Origin: Myrica gale
Lineage: Eukaryota; Streptophyta; Magnoliopsida; Fagales; Myricaceae
Assembly (NCBI GenBank): GCA_963930655.1
Contig: OZ005616.1
Span: 10,196,001-10,260,000 of the forward strand
Reading direction: 5' to 3'
Length of the DNA: 64,000 nucleotides
The position numbers and the translations under genes were made by a program. This document shows, piece by piece, positions 36,404 to 47,800 of this stretch. The notes below the pieces were generated by a model. That model made no database searches and was not told where the DNA came from. It saw nothing but the letters and a program-made list of their open reading frames with translations. Each line of letters starts with the position of its first letter. Within the stretch, counting starts at the first letter, position 1.

Positions 36404-36941
36404 GGAGAAAACCTTTGGTAACTTCTAAATCTTTGTTTAGAATATGTTCTTATGTGTTTATGTTATAAATGCAAATATATTCATCTTTGACATATTTCTT
36501 GCATTTATCAAAATGGAACATCTCTATGAGCTAACACTTTTACAAAAATCATGAACTTTGATAAGTTTTTTGTGTAATTAATTATTTTGGTTGAAAATGA
36601 CTTTTTAAATTGTCATTGATAGTTAAGAGGTTGGTAAAAACCTACTCGGTGGACTACTATCGTAATAGCGATGGACTCTTGAGTCCCTTTTAGACATCCT
36701 CTACACTATTTCAATGAGATTTCATTTAAAACTACAAGTTATTCTTTTGGATGATCTATTTTAACTGATTATTTGAATTATATCCATGCATTCTCTTTTT
36801 GATTGAGAAAGGGGGAGAATTCTTAAATGTCTACATGCTTGTATTCCCTTTGAACATATGATGGTTTTTAGAATGCATATTTGGGAAAAAATGTGTACTT
36901 TTTCTTTTTGATGTGACAAAGGGGGAGAATTGTGTTAATAG

Positions 36942-37254
36942 TTTTGATGACTGTATATTCTCCTTTGAATTTGATTATGTTTTGATTGTATTACTCTTTA
37001 TGAATCCAAATGGATACTACTAATACTTTATCTCAAAGCTTTATTTTGATGACTGTATATTCTCCTTTGAATTAGATTATTTTTTGATTGTATTACCCTT
37101 TATGAATCCAAATGACTACTATTAATACTTTGTCTCAAAGCTTTATTTTGATGACAACATATTCTCCTTTGAATTGAATTATGTTTTGATTATTGTATTA
37201 CTTTTTATGAATCCAAATGGCTACTAATAATACTTTGTCTCAAAGCTTTAAATG
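36942..37254 (+). repeat. Threefold tandem repeat, about 103 bp per unit
   Basis: Units start near 36942, 37046 and 37147, each with GATGAC..ATATTCTCCTTTGAATT, TTTTGATT, TTTATGAATCCAAATG and ending CTCAAAGCTTTA. It lies between gag and the 3' LTR of the non-autonomous element. Confidence 0.85.
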
Positions 37255-37330
37255 TTTGTCCAATTGCAAAAGATAAGGGGGAGTCATCCCAAAACTATCA
37301 ATTTATTGTCATCATTAAAAAGAGGGAGAT

Positions 37331-38131
37331 TGTTAGCTTTTGTACACAATCGAGACTTTGATAATTTCAATAAATGGACATCTTTAAAGACAAATTCATG
37401 TTTCATCAAATAGCCAAAGACTTGAAGAAGGAAGATCAAGAAGATGTAAGAAGCTCAAAAGTGAAGATTCAAGACCTTAGGATATAATCATTGTAACTCT
37501 TTGTTTCACTTTCGACAAGGATATTGGAATCACACTTGAGAAATATTTTAAACCTTCATATTCCATATTTCTCATATCATTCACACAAAACACACTTTCA
37601 TATCCTTGTCTTTGTGTGAATCAAGAGATAGAACCTTTTACTTTCATATCCACTCTTTGAGAAAGTTTGATCTTGTAAACTTTTTATCAAGAGAGGTGTT
37701 TCCTTTAGTGAGATTGTTCACTGAAGAAGAAGCTTTGAGAGGGTATATCTCAAGCATGGTGAAGTTGTGAGTGGTGAGCCAGAAAAACTACTTGGGCGAG
37801 TTTGAGTGTTGAGCTCGGGAAAATAATTGTACGGATCTCTAGCACCCGGAAGCTTGAGTGTAAGCTATTTGAAAAATAGTGGCAAACCTCAAGGTTCGGT
37901 GAATGAGCTTGACGGGTGGATGTAGGCGGGTTTGCCAAACCACCTAAAAATCAAGTGTTTGCTTCTCTTATCATTCTCTTCACTTTTAGCTCGTATTTAC
38001 ACTTGTTGCATATTATATATTTGTGCTAATTAGTAGTTACTTTGCAAACATGTCTTTGGAGGTTAAAAAGCGAAAAGTTTAGAAAACGAATTCACCCCTC
38101 CTTTTGGGTTGCCTTAATCTTGAAACTCACA
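37331..38131 (+). repeat. 3' LTR (801 bp) with an internal deletion
   Basis: It matches the 5' LTR at both ends but lacks the part corresponding to 33778-34177 of the 5' LTR. In the 5' LTR the hexamer CACTTG occurs at both limits of that part (33772 and 34172); the 3' LTR has it once, in GAATCACACTTGAGAAATAT. Confidence 0.9.
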
Positions 38132-38504
38132 CCGGCGACTTGTCTAAATCATGACGACAAGATGACTCCTCGAGATCTTGTCCGATGACATCATGAACAT
38201 GCTCCAGCCGCTCCTCCATAATATCCACCCTTTTGATGAGTGTTCGGAGCTCTCTCGGAACGGTAATGTGAGACTGGTACAAATGGGACACGTTTTCTGT
38301 CATAGAAATCAGTTCCTTCCACATAGCAATCACCTCCTCCCTCAGATCTCACTCCGCCAGAGCAAAATTATTCTCCATAGTGGTCAAACGGATATAAAGA
38401 CCCATGCACAACGTATGCATCGGCTCCACCATTGTTTGGATACTCTCCCTTAGATCCACTACCACAGCGCCCGCCCAAGTGATACTTTTTCTAGACCGAT
38501 CCAT
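38132..38504 (-). pseudogene. Short coiled-coil-like ORF in the CACTA-like element, interrupted
   Basis: An ATG at 38504-38502 opens a frame that reads MDRSRKSITWAGAVVV, an in-frame TGA at 38351-38349, then a Glu/Leu/Ile-rich helix-like part (for example LRTLIKRVDIMEERLEHV). It ends at the LTR insertion boundary. The sequence across the insertion (33549-33525) would add only a few codons before a stop. Function is unknown; such helical ORFs are common in CACTA-type elements. Confidence 0.5.
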
Positions 38505-39141
38505 TGCCAACCTAAAAAAATTGTCCGAATGTCAACAAAACTGATCAATGACCAAAAGATTTACGTACATTACGACAACTAAAACATGCGGTAATTTCCA
38601 AACGGTCTAAGGGCTTCTAAATGCAAAATAAAACAAATATTAAATACACTTCACACATAACAGTCCGGACGGATCAAAACCGTCCACACTGCCGAAACCA
38701 AAAAGACGTCCGATCAGTTATAAGTCACGGCCGGACATTGTCCGCCAAAAATTACCGTCAACAATTTCGTAGCCGTCTGAACGGTTATCCACAATTTTGA
38801 CGGTGTTTGGACGTTTATGAATTAAATCTAACAAATTGTTCGAACAAGCCAATGACACCATTTTACATCCAACTCAATGATGTCGTATTAGACAATTCTC
38901 GCCCGCACAGGCCAACAAAACGTGCGGATGACTCATTTTGAAAGCATAACACCATTTTTAGTTGAATAAATGACATAATTTAAACAACAACAACCATTCA
39001 ACCGGTTAAACAGACGTCCGAACTCTACCTATCTACAATTACGTTAAATATGTCCTTCTATTAATTATATATATATATACCCTTTAATAATTTTGATACT
39101 ACATTTATTAATTATTCATTTTTTATAATAGTTTCTTCCAT

Positions 39142-40119
39142 TGTAGGTGTTTAAAAAGTGTTGAAATTGATTGGACCATTTCAAGATGTTGAATTTTCTC
39201 TCCCGCACTGACAATCGAGAGCAGTTTTTAGGTGTTGACATATTGAAGGACTAGTGTTGACACACTGCACTTACACCTGAGAGTTGAGTTCATGGTGTGA
39301 CACATTGAAGACTAGTGTCGACATATTGCACTGACACCCGAGAACGAAATTCCAGATTAAGTTTTAAGGTGTTGACACTTGTTACGGTTTTGTAGAAAAA
39401 TTGGAACGATGCCAGCTCATTTAAAATGCTCTAAAAAAACATGGGTTCCCTTCCAGCAGTACTTTTGAGGACTTTGAAGACAGTTGAAGTCAAAGAGGGT
39501 ATAGAGAGCTAAAGATAACACACTTGAAATTATTTTATGCCCTAACTTCTAGAGAGAGATAGTGCTTTGAAGAAGAGAGAAGACCACACCTACCAAGAAA
39601 GCTTGTGATTCCACCTATAAAACTTTATATTTCTTTCAAGAATCTTGTCTTCTTGCACACTATTGAGCTTTTCACTTGCCTATTCGGCTTAGAGAGAAAT
39701 TCTTTATTATTCCTTTGTACCCATCATTTAAAAAACACTTGAGTGCTGGGTAAGCACTTGGTTCTACTCGTGAGGGTAGAGGAAATCTCTTGAGTTTTAG
39801 AATTTGTGAAGAGAGTTAAATCGTGAGCTAAAAAAACACTTTGTAAAGGTTACTTAGCACCCAGTAAGCTATGGTGTTTGCTATCTGGAGAATAGTGTAG
39901 TAAGTCAATAGCCTTGGGGGTGGACGTAGGCAAGTGTTGGCCGAACCACCTAAAATTGCGATGTCATCTCTCTAACTCTATCTCTCTTATTATTCGGTTC
40001 ATACTCATATTTGTGGTGCTTTATGCTTTGTTTTTTTATTGATTAAATTATCTTAGAAAAAGTTTTAATTATTATTAAAACACAATTCACCCCCTCATGG
40101 GTTGTTATTTAGACTCACA
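39142..40119 (+). mobile_element. Probable solo LTR, Copia type
   Basis: It starts TGTAGGTG and ends in GACTCACA. Near its end it has GGGGTGGACGTAGGC, CCGAACCACCTAAAA and CAATTCACCCCCTCATGGG, the same kind of blocks that close the LTRs of the gag-only element. Neither primer-binding site nor coding region adjoins it. Flanks TCCAT and CTTAT do not give a clear target duplication, so the limits are approximate. Confidence 0.6.
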
Positions 40120-41094
40120 CTTATGTATTTCATTTTAAATTTTAACATAACGTTCAAGTGTTATAGTTAATAACATTCTAAGTAACAAATCATGAACAAT
40201 GCATTTGAAGTATTAAAAAAATGAGGTAGATGATGAACATTGGCGTATAGCTCTCGGCAAATGAGGTAGATGACGAACGCTGGAGTTTAGACATTTCTTA
40301 ATCTGTAAAAAAAGGGTAAAAACAAATGAACTCTCCGCATGGTGTCACATAGAGTTCGCACAGCATACAAAACGATTCTGTTTAATCAAAATAACCATCC
40401 GGGCTGTCAGTTAATCGTTCGCACGTCACATAAAATGACCCACTTTAAGGGAACAAACGTGCGCAACAAAAATAATCCTTCAAAAATAAAATTTTAATAT
40501 GTGTATATATCAAAAACAAAACGACAACGTAGAATTGAACAACGTCAGCACACACATAGAAGCCGTCCGCATGTCTAATGAAGCGACGTACAAACGTGCT
40601 ACAATAACTGTCCACAACACAAATGCTCCTAAAAAATATATTTTTAACAAGTATATATATCATAAACAAAATGATAGCATGCAACAGATCAATGTTCCCA
40701 CGCGACAAAGACGTCGGCCAAACGTCTAACAAAAAATGACAAAGTTGAAAACATACAAATACAAGTATATATCTTAAAGTAAACGACGGCGTATAAAGCC
40801 AATGCTGTCCGCATGTCACACACCGAACGTTCGCACGAACGTTTTAAAACGGTAAAGTTTTCAAAAAGTAACCGTAGAAAATTTAAAACTATTTGAAATT
40901 ATAGCCATATGCGTCCGGATGGGATAGAGTAGTGTAGATGCCAACAATTATTCTCAAATGAGCTAACAGAATGACGATGAGGGACTGACGCAAAAGAAGC
41001 TGATATCACGAGGACTAAATTTATACTTTTCATATTACAGGGACCAAATCGATTTTCGCGTAAAGCACAAGGATCAATTTTGCATTTATCCCAA

Positions 41095-43250
41095 AATTAA
41101 ATTCAGGCAACAAATCCTGCTCCTAAACCCTAGCACCACAACTGTCTATTTAATGCTAATAAACTCAAATTCTCAAAAAATTAATTTCTCATAACATGTA
41201 ATAGGATCACTTCCCACAAATTCTTGTCCTAACATGTCTTCTTTATTTCAAATTAACTTTTGTAAAAAAAGTAATTTCTCACAATGTTTTCTAAAAAATA
41301 GGACTACTTCCAACAAATTCTTCTCCTAAAACCAAGCACTTCTAATTCACAAAAAATTAAAGTCCACTTTATTAATAATTAACTCAAGTTCTAAAAAAAA
41401 ATTAAATTCTCGTAAGCACAACTATCTACTTTATTGCTAATTAACACAATTCTAAAAAACTTAAGTTATCATAACCTAAAACCTAGAACCTCAAGTTCTC
41501 AATAAATTAAATTTTCATAAGGCCACAAATTCTTCTCGTAAAACCTAGCACCACAATTATCTATTTTATTACTAATTAACTCAAGTTCTAAAAAAAATGA
41601 AATTCTCATAACGCGATCACTTCCTAGAAATTCTTTCTCTTAAACCTATCACCACATGTTCTCAAAAAATTAAATTCTCATTACCTTTCCTAAATAATAG
41701 AACCACTTTCCACAAGTTCTTCTTAAACCTAGCATGTCTAGTTTATTTTAAATTAATTTAAGTTCTCAAAAAATTAAATTCACATAACGTTTACTGAATA
41801 ATAGGACCACTTCCTACAAATTCAAAACAAAGCACACAAAGTTCTCAAAAATTAATATCTACTTTATTACAAAATTAACTCAAGTTCTCAAAAGGCCACA
41901 AATTCTTCTCCAAAAATTGACCACTAGAACTACAAGTCTTAGAATAAAAAAATAGGCTTATTCTTAACTTGAATCAAAATTCTAATACGAACTCAAAGTC
42001 AAAGCAAAGGCGTATTGATGTTTTGTTCGAAAAATTCTCAAATACAGATTTGATTGTCGTATTTCATAAGAAAAAAACAATAAAAATTCTTTTTTATTGT
42101 TTTTATTCAACGTGTTGTTTGTTCATTTTGACGTAGCACCACAACTGTCTACTTTGTTGCTAATTAAATCAAGTTTTCAAAAAAAAATTAAATCTCATCA
42201 TTTTTGAACATTTCCTTCATATTCTTCTCTCGAAACCTAGCACCTCAAGTTCAAAAAAAAAAAATTAAATTCTGATAACATATTCTAAATAATAGGACAA
42301 TTTCCCACAAATTCTTCTCATAACATGTCTACTTTATTGCTAATTAACTCAAGTTCTCAATAAAAGTAAATTCTTTTGTACGAATTCTTCTCCAAAAACC
42401 AAACACTTCAAGTTCACAAAAAATTAATATATACTTTATTACTAATTAACTCAAGTTCTAAAAAATTTAAATTCTCATAAGCCCACAAATTCTTCTCCTA
42501 AAACCTTGCAACACCACTGTCTACTTTATTGCTAATTCACTCAAGTTCTAAAAAAAATAAATTAAATTATCCTAAAACATAGCACCCACAACTGTACCTT
42601 ATTGTTAATTAACTCAAGTTTTCAAAATATTAAATTATCATAATTTCTGGCTACAAATTCTTCTCCAAAACCTATTACCTCAAGTTCTAAAGAAAAAAAA
42701 AACTAAGTTCGATCTCATAACATTTTATAAGTAATTGGACCACTTCTCACAAATTCTCACAAATTCTTCTCCTAACATGTCTACTTTATTGCTAATCAAG
42801 TTCTAAAAAAATTTAAATTATCCTAAAGTTTCTTACATAATAGGACCACTTCCTACAAATTCTTCTCCTAAAACCAAGCACTTCAAGTTCTAGAAAATTA
42901 ATGTCTACTTTATTACTAATTAACTCGAGTTATCAAAAAAAAAAAAAAATTCAATTCTCCTAAAACCTAGCTCCCACAACTGTCTAATTTATTGCTAATT
43001 AACTGAAGTTCTCAAAAAATTAAATTAGGATAAGGCCACAAATTCTTCTCCTACAACCTAGGACCACAACTGTCTACTTTGTTGCTAATTAACTCAAGTA
43101 TTCAAAAAATTAAATTCTCATAACGTTTCTGACAGCTTCTTACAAATTCTTCTCCTAAAACCAAGCACTTCAAGTTCTCAAAAAATTAATGTCTATTTTA
43201 TTATACTAATTAACTCAAGTTCTTAAAAAAAATTAAATTATGTCATTCTT
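41095..43250. repeat. Degenerate A+T-rich tandem array, about 2.1 kb
   Basis: A phrase like CTACTTTATTGCTAATTAACTCAAG recurs about 18-20 times (for example near 41427, 41857, 42330, 42433, 42521, 42905, 43074). It alternates with CACAAATTCTTCTCCTAAAACC, AAGCACTTCAAGTTC and TAATAGGACCACTTCC. Spacing is irregular, mostly 70-120 bp. A non-repeat block sits at about 41940-42130. No coding frame is present. Confidence 0.85.
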
Positions 43251-43591
43251 TTAACCCATTGTACATGGCGTACTCAAATAATTAGTGAATTGTTCTTTTT
43301 GGTACATAGTAAAACAACCACACAACTCGTTGTTTTTGCTGACAAAGAAGCTTCTCAAAGTATTCTCTCAAGATTAAAGGTTTAGCAATTTTATATATGA
43401 AAATGATTTATTAGCTAAACTTGAATACATAAATTTAAATAAAAATTGTGCATCTAAAAAAATGCAAAGAAAATTTATGATTTAATTTCTATTTTTTTTA
43501 AAATTAAAGCCTCATTTTTATGACTTGACTAAGGCCCAAAAATATTAAGCCCGTCCTATATATATAATATATCCATAAATTTAGTTGGTAT

Positions 43592-43594
<3 letters not shown>

Positions 43595-43624
<30 letters not shown>
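43595..43624. repeat. (TA)n microsatellite
   Basis: About 15 TA units. A second, shorter (TA)n lies at about 53870-53889, inside an otherwise unremarkable stretch. Confidence 0.9.
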
Positions 43625-43626
<2 letters not shown>

Positions 43627-43629
43627 ACA

Positions 43630-44561
43630 AACATATTTCATCTGCAACGTCTGTATGTTTGCCCTGGTAATATATACGATAGTGCTGTTCAGAAGCGTCG
43701 CATCAGCATTCCGCGCGATACGGACACGACCTCTTTGCAAAAGTCCAAAAGACGGACCCAGAAATCAAGGTCGAAACTTCCATTCATTTGTTTATTCTGT
43801 AATTAAGTAGCAATAGTTTTGTGCTTCGCTGGTCGGAAGCTTATTATTGTGGGACTAAATTAATCATATTATATGAATTTAATGACCTCTGACCATTTTC
43901 GTCTGACTTGATCAATAGCCTCCACTTGAACAGTACTGCTTTATCAATAAGTTGATGATCCGCTAGATCTTCAAAATGACCAAAAACCTCAACTACTCTC
44001 TCGATCGACATGTGGAGTCAAGCAAAAGATATCAAACTTGCAGCATGAAATATCTTGAAATTGATGGAAAAGTATATAATAATAATAATAATAAAATGTA
44101 GAGCTCAATCTCGGTGACAAGTGGTTGTTTATGATGGCATGGCTTGCATTAGTGTATTGCAATAGTCGTATCAGAAGGAAAAAGTAGTACATCCTTGTCG
44201 TGGTTGGCAAGGAGAAAGCCAGCGGGCGGCAAGCTGTTGATCTTTTGTCCTTTATGTTCCTTTTGTGAAGTTGCAGAACTACCTATAGTCGGTGTTTACA
44301 CCAGTAGAAGACTTATTGCAAGGCCATGGAAGCTGTACGTCCTAGCTTAAAGGAAAACCCAAGCTAAAATTGATGAATAATTTGCCTTATGCTAGAAGAA
44401 CCCAAGTGGATATTTTTGGGAATTTTTTGTTTTAAGAATTAGATCTTTTTGTGAAGTTTTCACTGTTCGAACTTCTATATATATTCTTGCCTCTTAGTAA
44501 AAAGAAACGTACCGCAAAGTGATCAACCAAGAAAAAAGTGGCAAGGAAACAAGCTCTATAT
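43630..44561. repeat. Segmental duplication, left copy, first part
   Basis: It matches 51975-53160 in order: CATCTGCAACGTCT, AGAAGCGTCGCA, AAAGTCCAAAAGACGGACCC, ATGAATTTAATGACCTCTGA and GAAACAAGCTCTATATC. The Copia element then interrupts the copy; the match resumes at 49582. No gene was recognised in either copy. Confidence 0.85.
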
Positions 44562-44854
44562 CAAAAATGATAGTAGAATAACAGAGAGAAAAGTAAGATC
44601 AAGAAAAAACAGGGGAATGAAGAAATGCTTCTGTATATTTCAAGCTTCTAACTTTTCTATTACAACATGTACGTATATATAGAAATTACATTGCTCGACT
44701 GAGTTAACAGCTATGACTAACAAACTGATCTAACAAATTAACTGCCTAACTAACTGAATTCCAGCGTAACAACTCCAATATAATAGAGAACTTAATCCAG
44801 CTTAGCAACCAGCTCGGCAACCAGCTCAGCAACTACATAGCTTCTGTAATACTC
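44562..44854 (-). repeat. 3' LTR of the Copia element
   Basis: 293 bp, nearly identical to the right LTR. It directly follows the purine tract beyond the pol stop codon at 44859. Confidence 0.9.
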
Positions 44855-44858
44855 CCCC

Positions 44859-47800
44859 TCAAGATGAATGATAAATGTTAAGAACATTCATCTTGGATAA
44901 TAAAGAACGAAACAAATCAGAAGCCAAAGCTTTGGTAAATAAATCAGCAAGCTGATGGTTGGATCTAACATGCAGAGTACGCAACAAACCATTTTGAATC
45001 TTCTCACGAACGATATGACAATCCAATTCAATGTGTTTAGTACGCTCATGGAAAACAGGGTTGGCTGCAATATGGAAGGCAGCCAAGTTATCACAGAACA
45101 AAAGAGCAGGTTGAGGATGAGAGATGTGTAAATCAGCCAAGAGATATTTGAGCCAAGTAAGCTCACAACATGTAGATGCCATGGCCCGATACTCAGCCTC
45201 TGCAGAAGATCGAGATACAGTGGTTTGCTTCTTGGATTTCCAAGAAATCAAGGCATCTAAGAAAACACAGAAGCCAGTCACTGATTTGCGTGTATCAACA
45301 CAGCCAGCCCAGTCAGAATCAGTGAAGGCTTTAAGATGTAAGGAACTATGAGCAGGAAAAAAAAGTCCTTGACCAGGAGATCCCTTAATGTATCGGAGAA
45401 CACGATGAGCTGCAGCCAAGTGAGAATCTCGAGGCTGATCCATATACTGAGTAAGTAACTGTAAAACATATGATATATCTGGCCGAGTAATGGTTAAGTA
45501 GAGGAGCCTGCCAACCAACCTACGATATTCAGCAGGATCCGAGAGAAGGGTACCCGAATCTTTGGCTAATTTGAGATTTTGTTCAACTGGAGTCAAGACA
45601 GGTTTAGCACCAACAAAACCAGAATCTGTGAGTATATCAAGAGCAAATTTTCTCTGACAGAGAGAAATTCCAGTCGAGGAATGTGCTACTTCTAATCCGA
45701 GAAAATATTTGAGCTTACCAAGGTCCTTGATCTTGAACTTGTTATCAATGATGAGTTTAAAAGCATTGATGGAATCAATATCATTCCCAGTAAGAATGAT
45801 ATCATCTACGTACACAAGTAAGGCAAGAAAAGAGCCTGCAGAATCCTTGGTAAAGAGAGTATAATCGGATTTTGATTGAACAAAACCATTAGCTAATAAG
45901 AAATCAGAGAATTTGAGAAACCATTGCCTTGAGGCTTGCTTCAAGCCGTATAAAGATTTGTTTAACTTGCAAACTTTGGACTCCCCCTGTTTAGAAAAAC
46001 CAGGAGGCAAGCGCATATAAATCTCTTCATGAAGATCCCCATGTAAGAAAGCATTGTTGACATCCATTTGTTGAATGTGCCAACACTTAGATGCAGCAAC
46101 TGCTAAGAGTACTCTCACTGTTGTCAACTTAGCCACAGGTGAAAATGTCTCAAAATAATCGAACCCCTCCTTCTGAGTGAAGCCTTTGGCAACCAACTGT
46201 GCCTTATGCCTCTCTATGGACCCATCTGCTCGAAATTTCAGCTTGTACACTCATTTACAATCAATTGGAATATGACCAGGAGGTAGGTCACAGACTGTCT
46301 AGGTGTTATTCAATTCTAAAGCTTCAATTTCCTTTGCCATGGCTGCTCTCCAATCAGCCGAAACAACAACAGACTTAAAAGTGGAAGGTTCAGTAAGAGA
46401 ACTCACAGAGACAGCAAAGATTTTGTGAGAGGCAGAAAGCTTGTCATAGTTAAGGTAATCATGAATTGAATAGGATAATCCAGATGAAGAAGAACCAGGC
46501 ACATTGGACAGCTTTGATGGAACCAAAGAATTAATAGCTAATTGACAATGATAATCATCCAAGTATTTAGGTTTTACTGAAACTCGAGAAGATTTTCGAA
46601 TATAGCTAGGAGATGGAGGAACAGAAGGAAGAGATGCAGAATTATCAGCAAAAGGAACTGATATGAGACGGGGAATAGACTGGGAATCAAAATTAATAGT
46701 GGAGTCTAAAGTAGATGACTCAAGTGGAGATATAGGAGATGAGGCAGAAACTGGAATGTTAGATGAAGAAGAGGAGGATTGTGAAACATTAGCAGGAAGC
46801 ATAATGTCAGTTAGATCATGGGGATCAGGAATAACATTTGGTAAAACACTGATATCAGTATGAAGAGAAATGTGTTTAAAAGGAAAATAATTCTCATGAA
46901 AAACAACATTTCGAGAGATAGAAATTTTATGAGTTTGAAGATTATAGACTTTATAACCTTTAGTACCAAGTGGGTAGCCAATGAAGACACAAGAATCAGC
47001 TCTGGAATCAAATTTGTGACGCTGCCTAGTCAAAGTAGAAACATAACACAGACAGCCAAATACACGTAAATGGGTATAGTCAGGAACATATTTGTAGAGC
47101 ATTTCAAAAGGAGTTTTGTTGTGAAGTAATGGAGATGGTAAACGATTGATCAAGTGAACAGCAGAGAGAATACAATCAGACCAGAAAATGAGAGGTAAAT
47201 TTGACTGAAAACGAAGAGCACGAGCAACATTAAGCAAATGTTGGTGCTTCCTTTCAACATGACCATTCTGTTGTGGGGTTTCCACACAAGACCTTCGATG
47301 AATTATGCCTTGTGATGTCAATAGATCAGAGAGATGAAATTCAGATCCAAAATCAGTACGAATGGACTGAACTTTGAGATTGAATTGAGTATTAACAAAG
47401 GCAAAGAAAGATTTAAGATAACTTGAAGTTTGAGACTTGGTTTGAAGCAAATGCACCCAAGTACATCGTGTAAAGTCATCCACTATGGTGAGGAAAAACC
47501 TAATGCCATTGTGATCAGGGATTGCAAATGGTCCCCACAAATCATAGTGAATTAGTTCAAAAGGAAGTTTGGTTCGAGTAGTAGATACAGGGAAAGATAA
47601 CCTGCGTTGTTTAGCCATAGGGCAGACAGTACAGTGAGGTAGAGGAGAGTTTATTACATCAGTAATTGAATGGTTCAACAGAGACATTCGAGCATTTGAA
47701 GGATGCCCTAATCTACAATGCCACAAGGCAGTAGAATTATTAAAAGAAGCATGACAAGATGACTGAAAATCAGTAAAACTAGGAATCAAAAAATACAATC

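Larger units (their letters stand above)
33554..38131 (+). mobile_element. Non-autonomous LTR retrotransposon with gag only
   Basis: 5' LTR 33554-34768, primer-binding site TGGTATCAGAGG at 34771, gag remnant about 34822-36400, non-coding 36400-37320 with a threefold tandem repeat, polypurine tract AAAAAGAGGGAGAT at 37317-37330, and 3' LTR 37331-38131. Protease, integrase and reverse transcriptase are absent, so it depended on another Copia element. Flanks are CCGAA (left) and CCGGC (right), a decayed 5-bp duplication at best. It sits inside a CACTA-like element and splits a short reading frame there. Confidence 0.88.
32605..40934. mobile_element. Degraded CACTA-like element broken by later insertions
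   Basis: The left end CACAACAACAAAATAGGTTT, followed by TAGGTGTCAAAAGC, resembles the CACTA terminus at 63279 (CACTACAAGAAATATAGCTT then TAGGTGAC). Subterminal DNA on both sides is rich in short words such as GTCCGAAC, GTGCGGA and CCGTCC (32930-33200, 38610-39020, 40320-40930), typical of CACTA ends. A possible right end is AGTAGTG at 40928-40934. The flanking 3-bp sequences (AAT left, TAG right) do not match, so the right border is tentative. Two LTR insertions lie inside; without them the element would be about 2.8 kb and non-autonomous. Confidence 0.5.
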
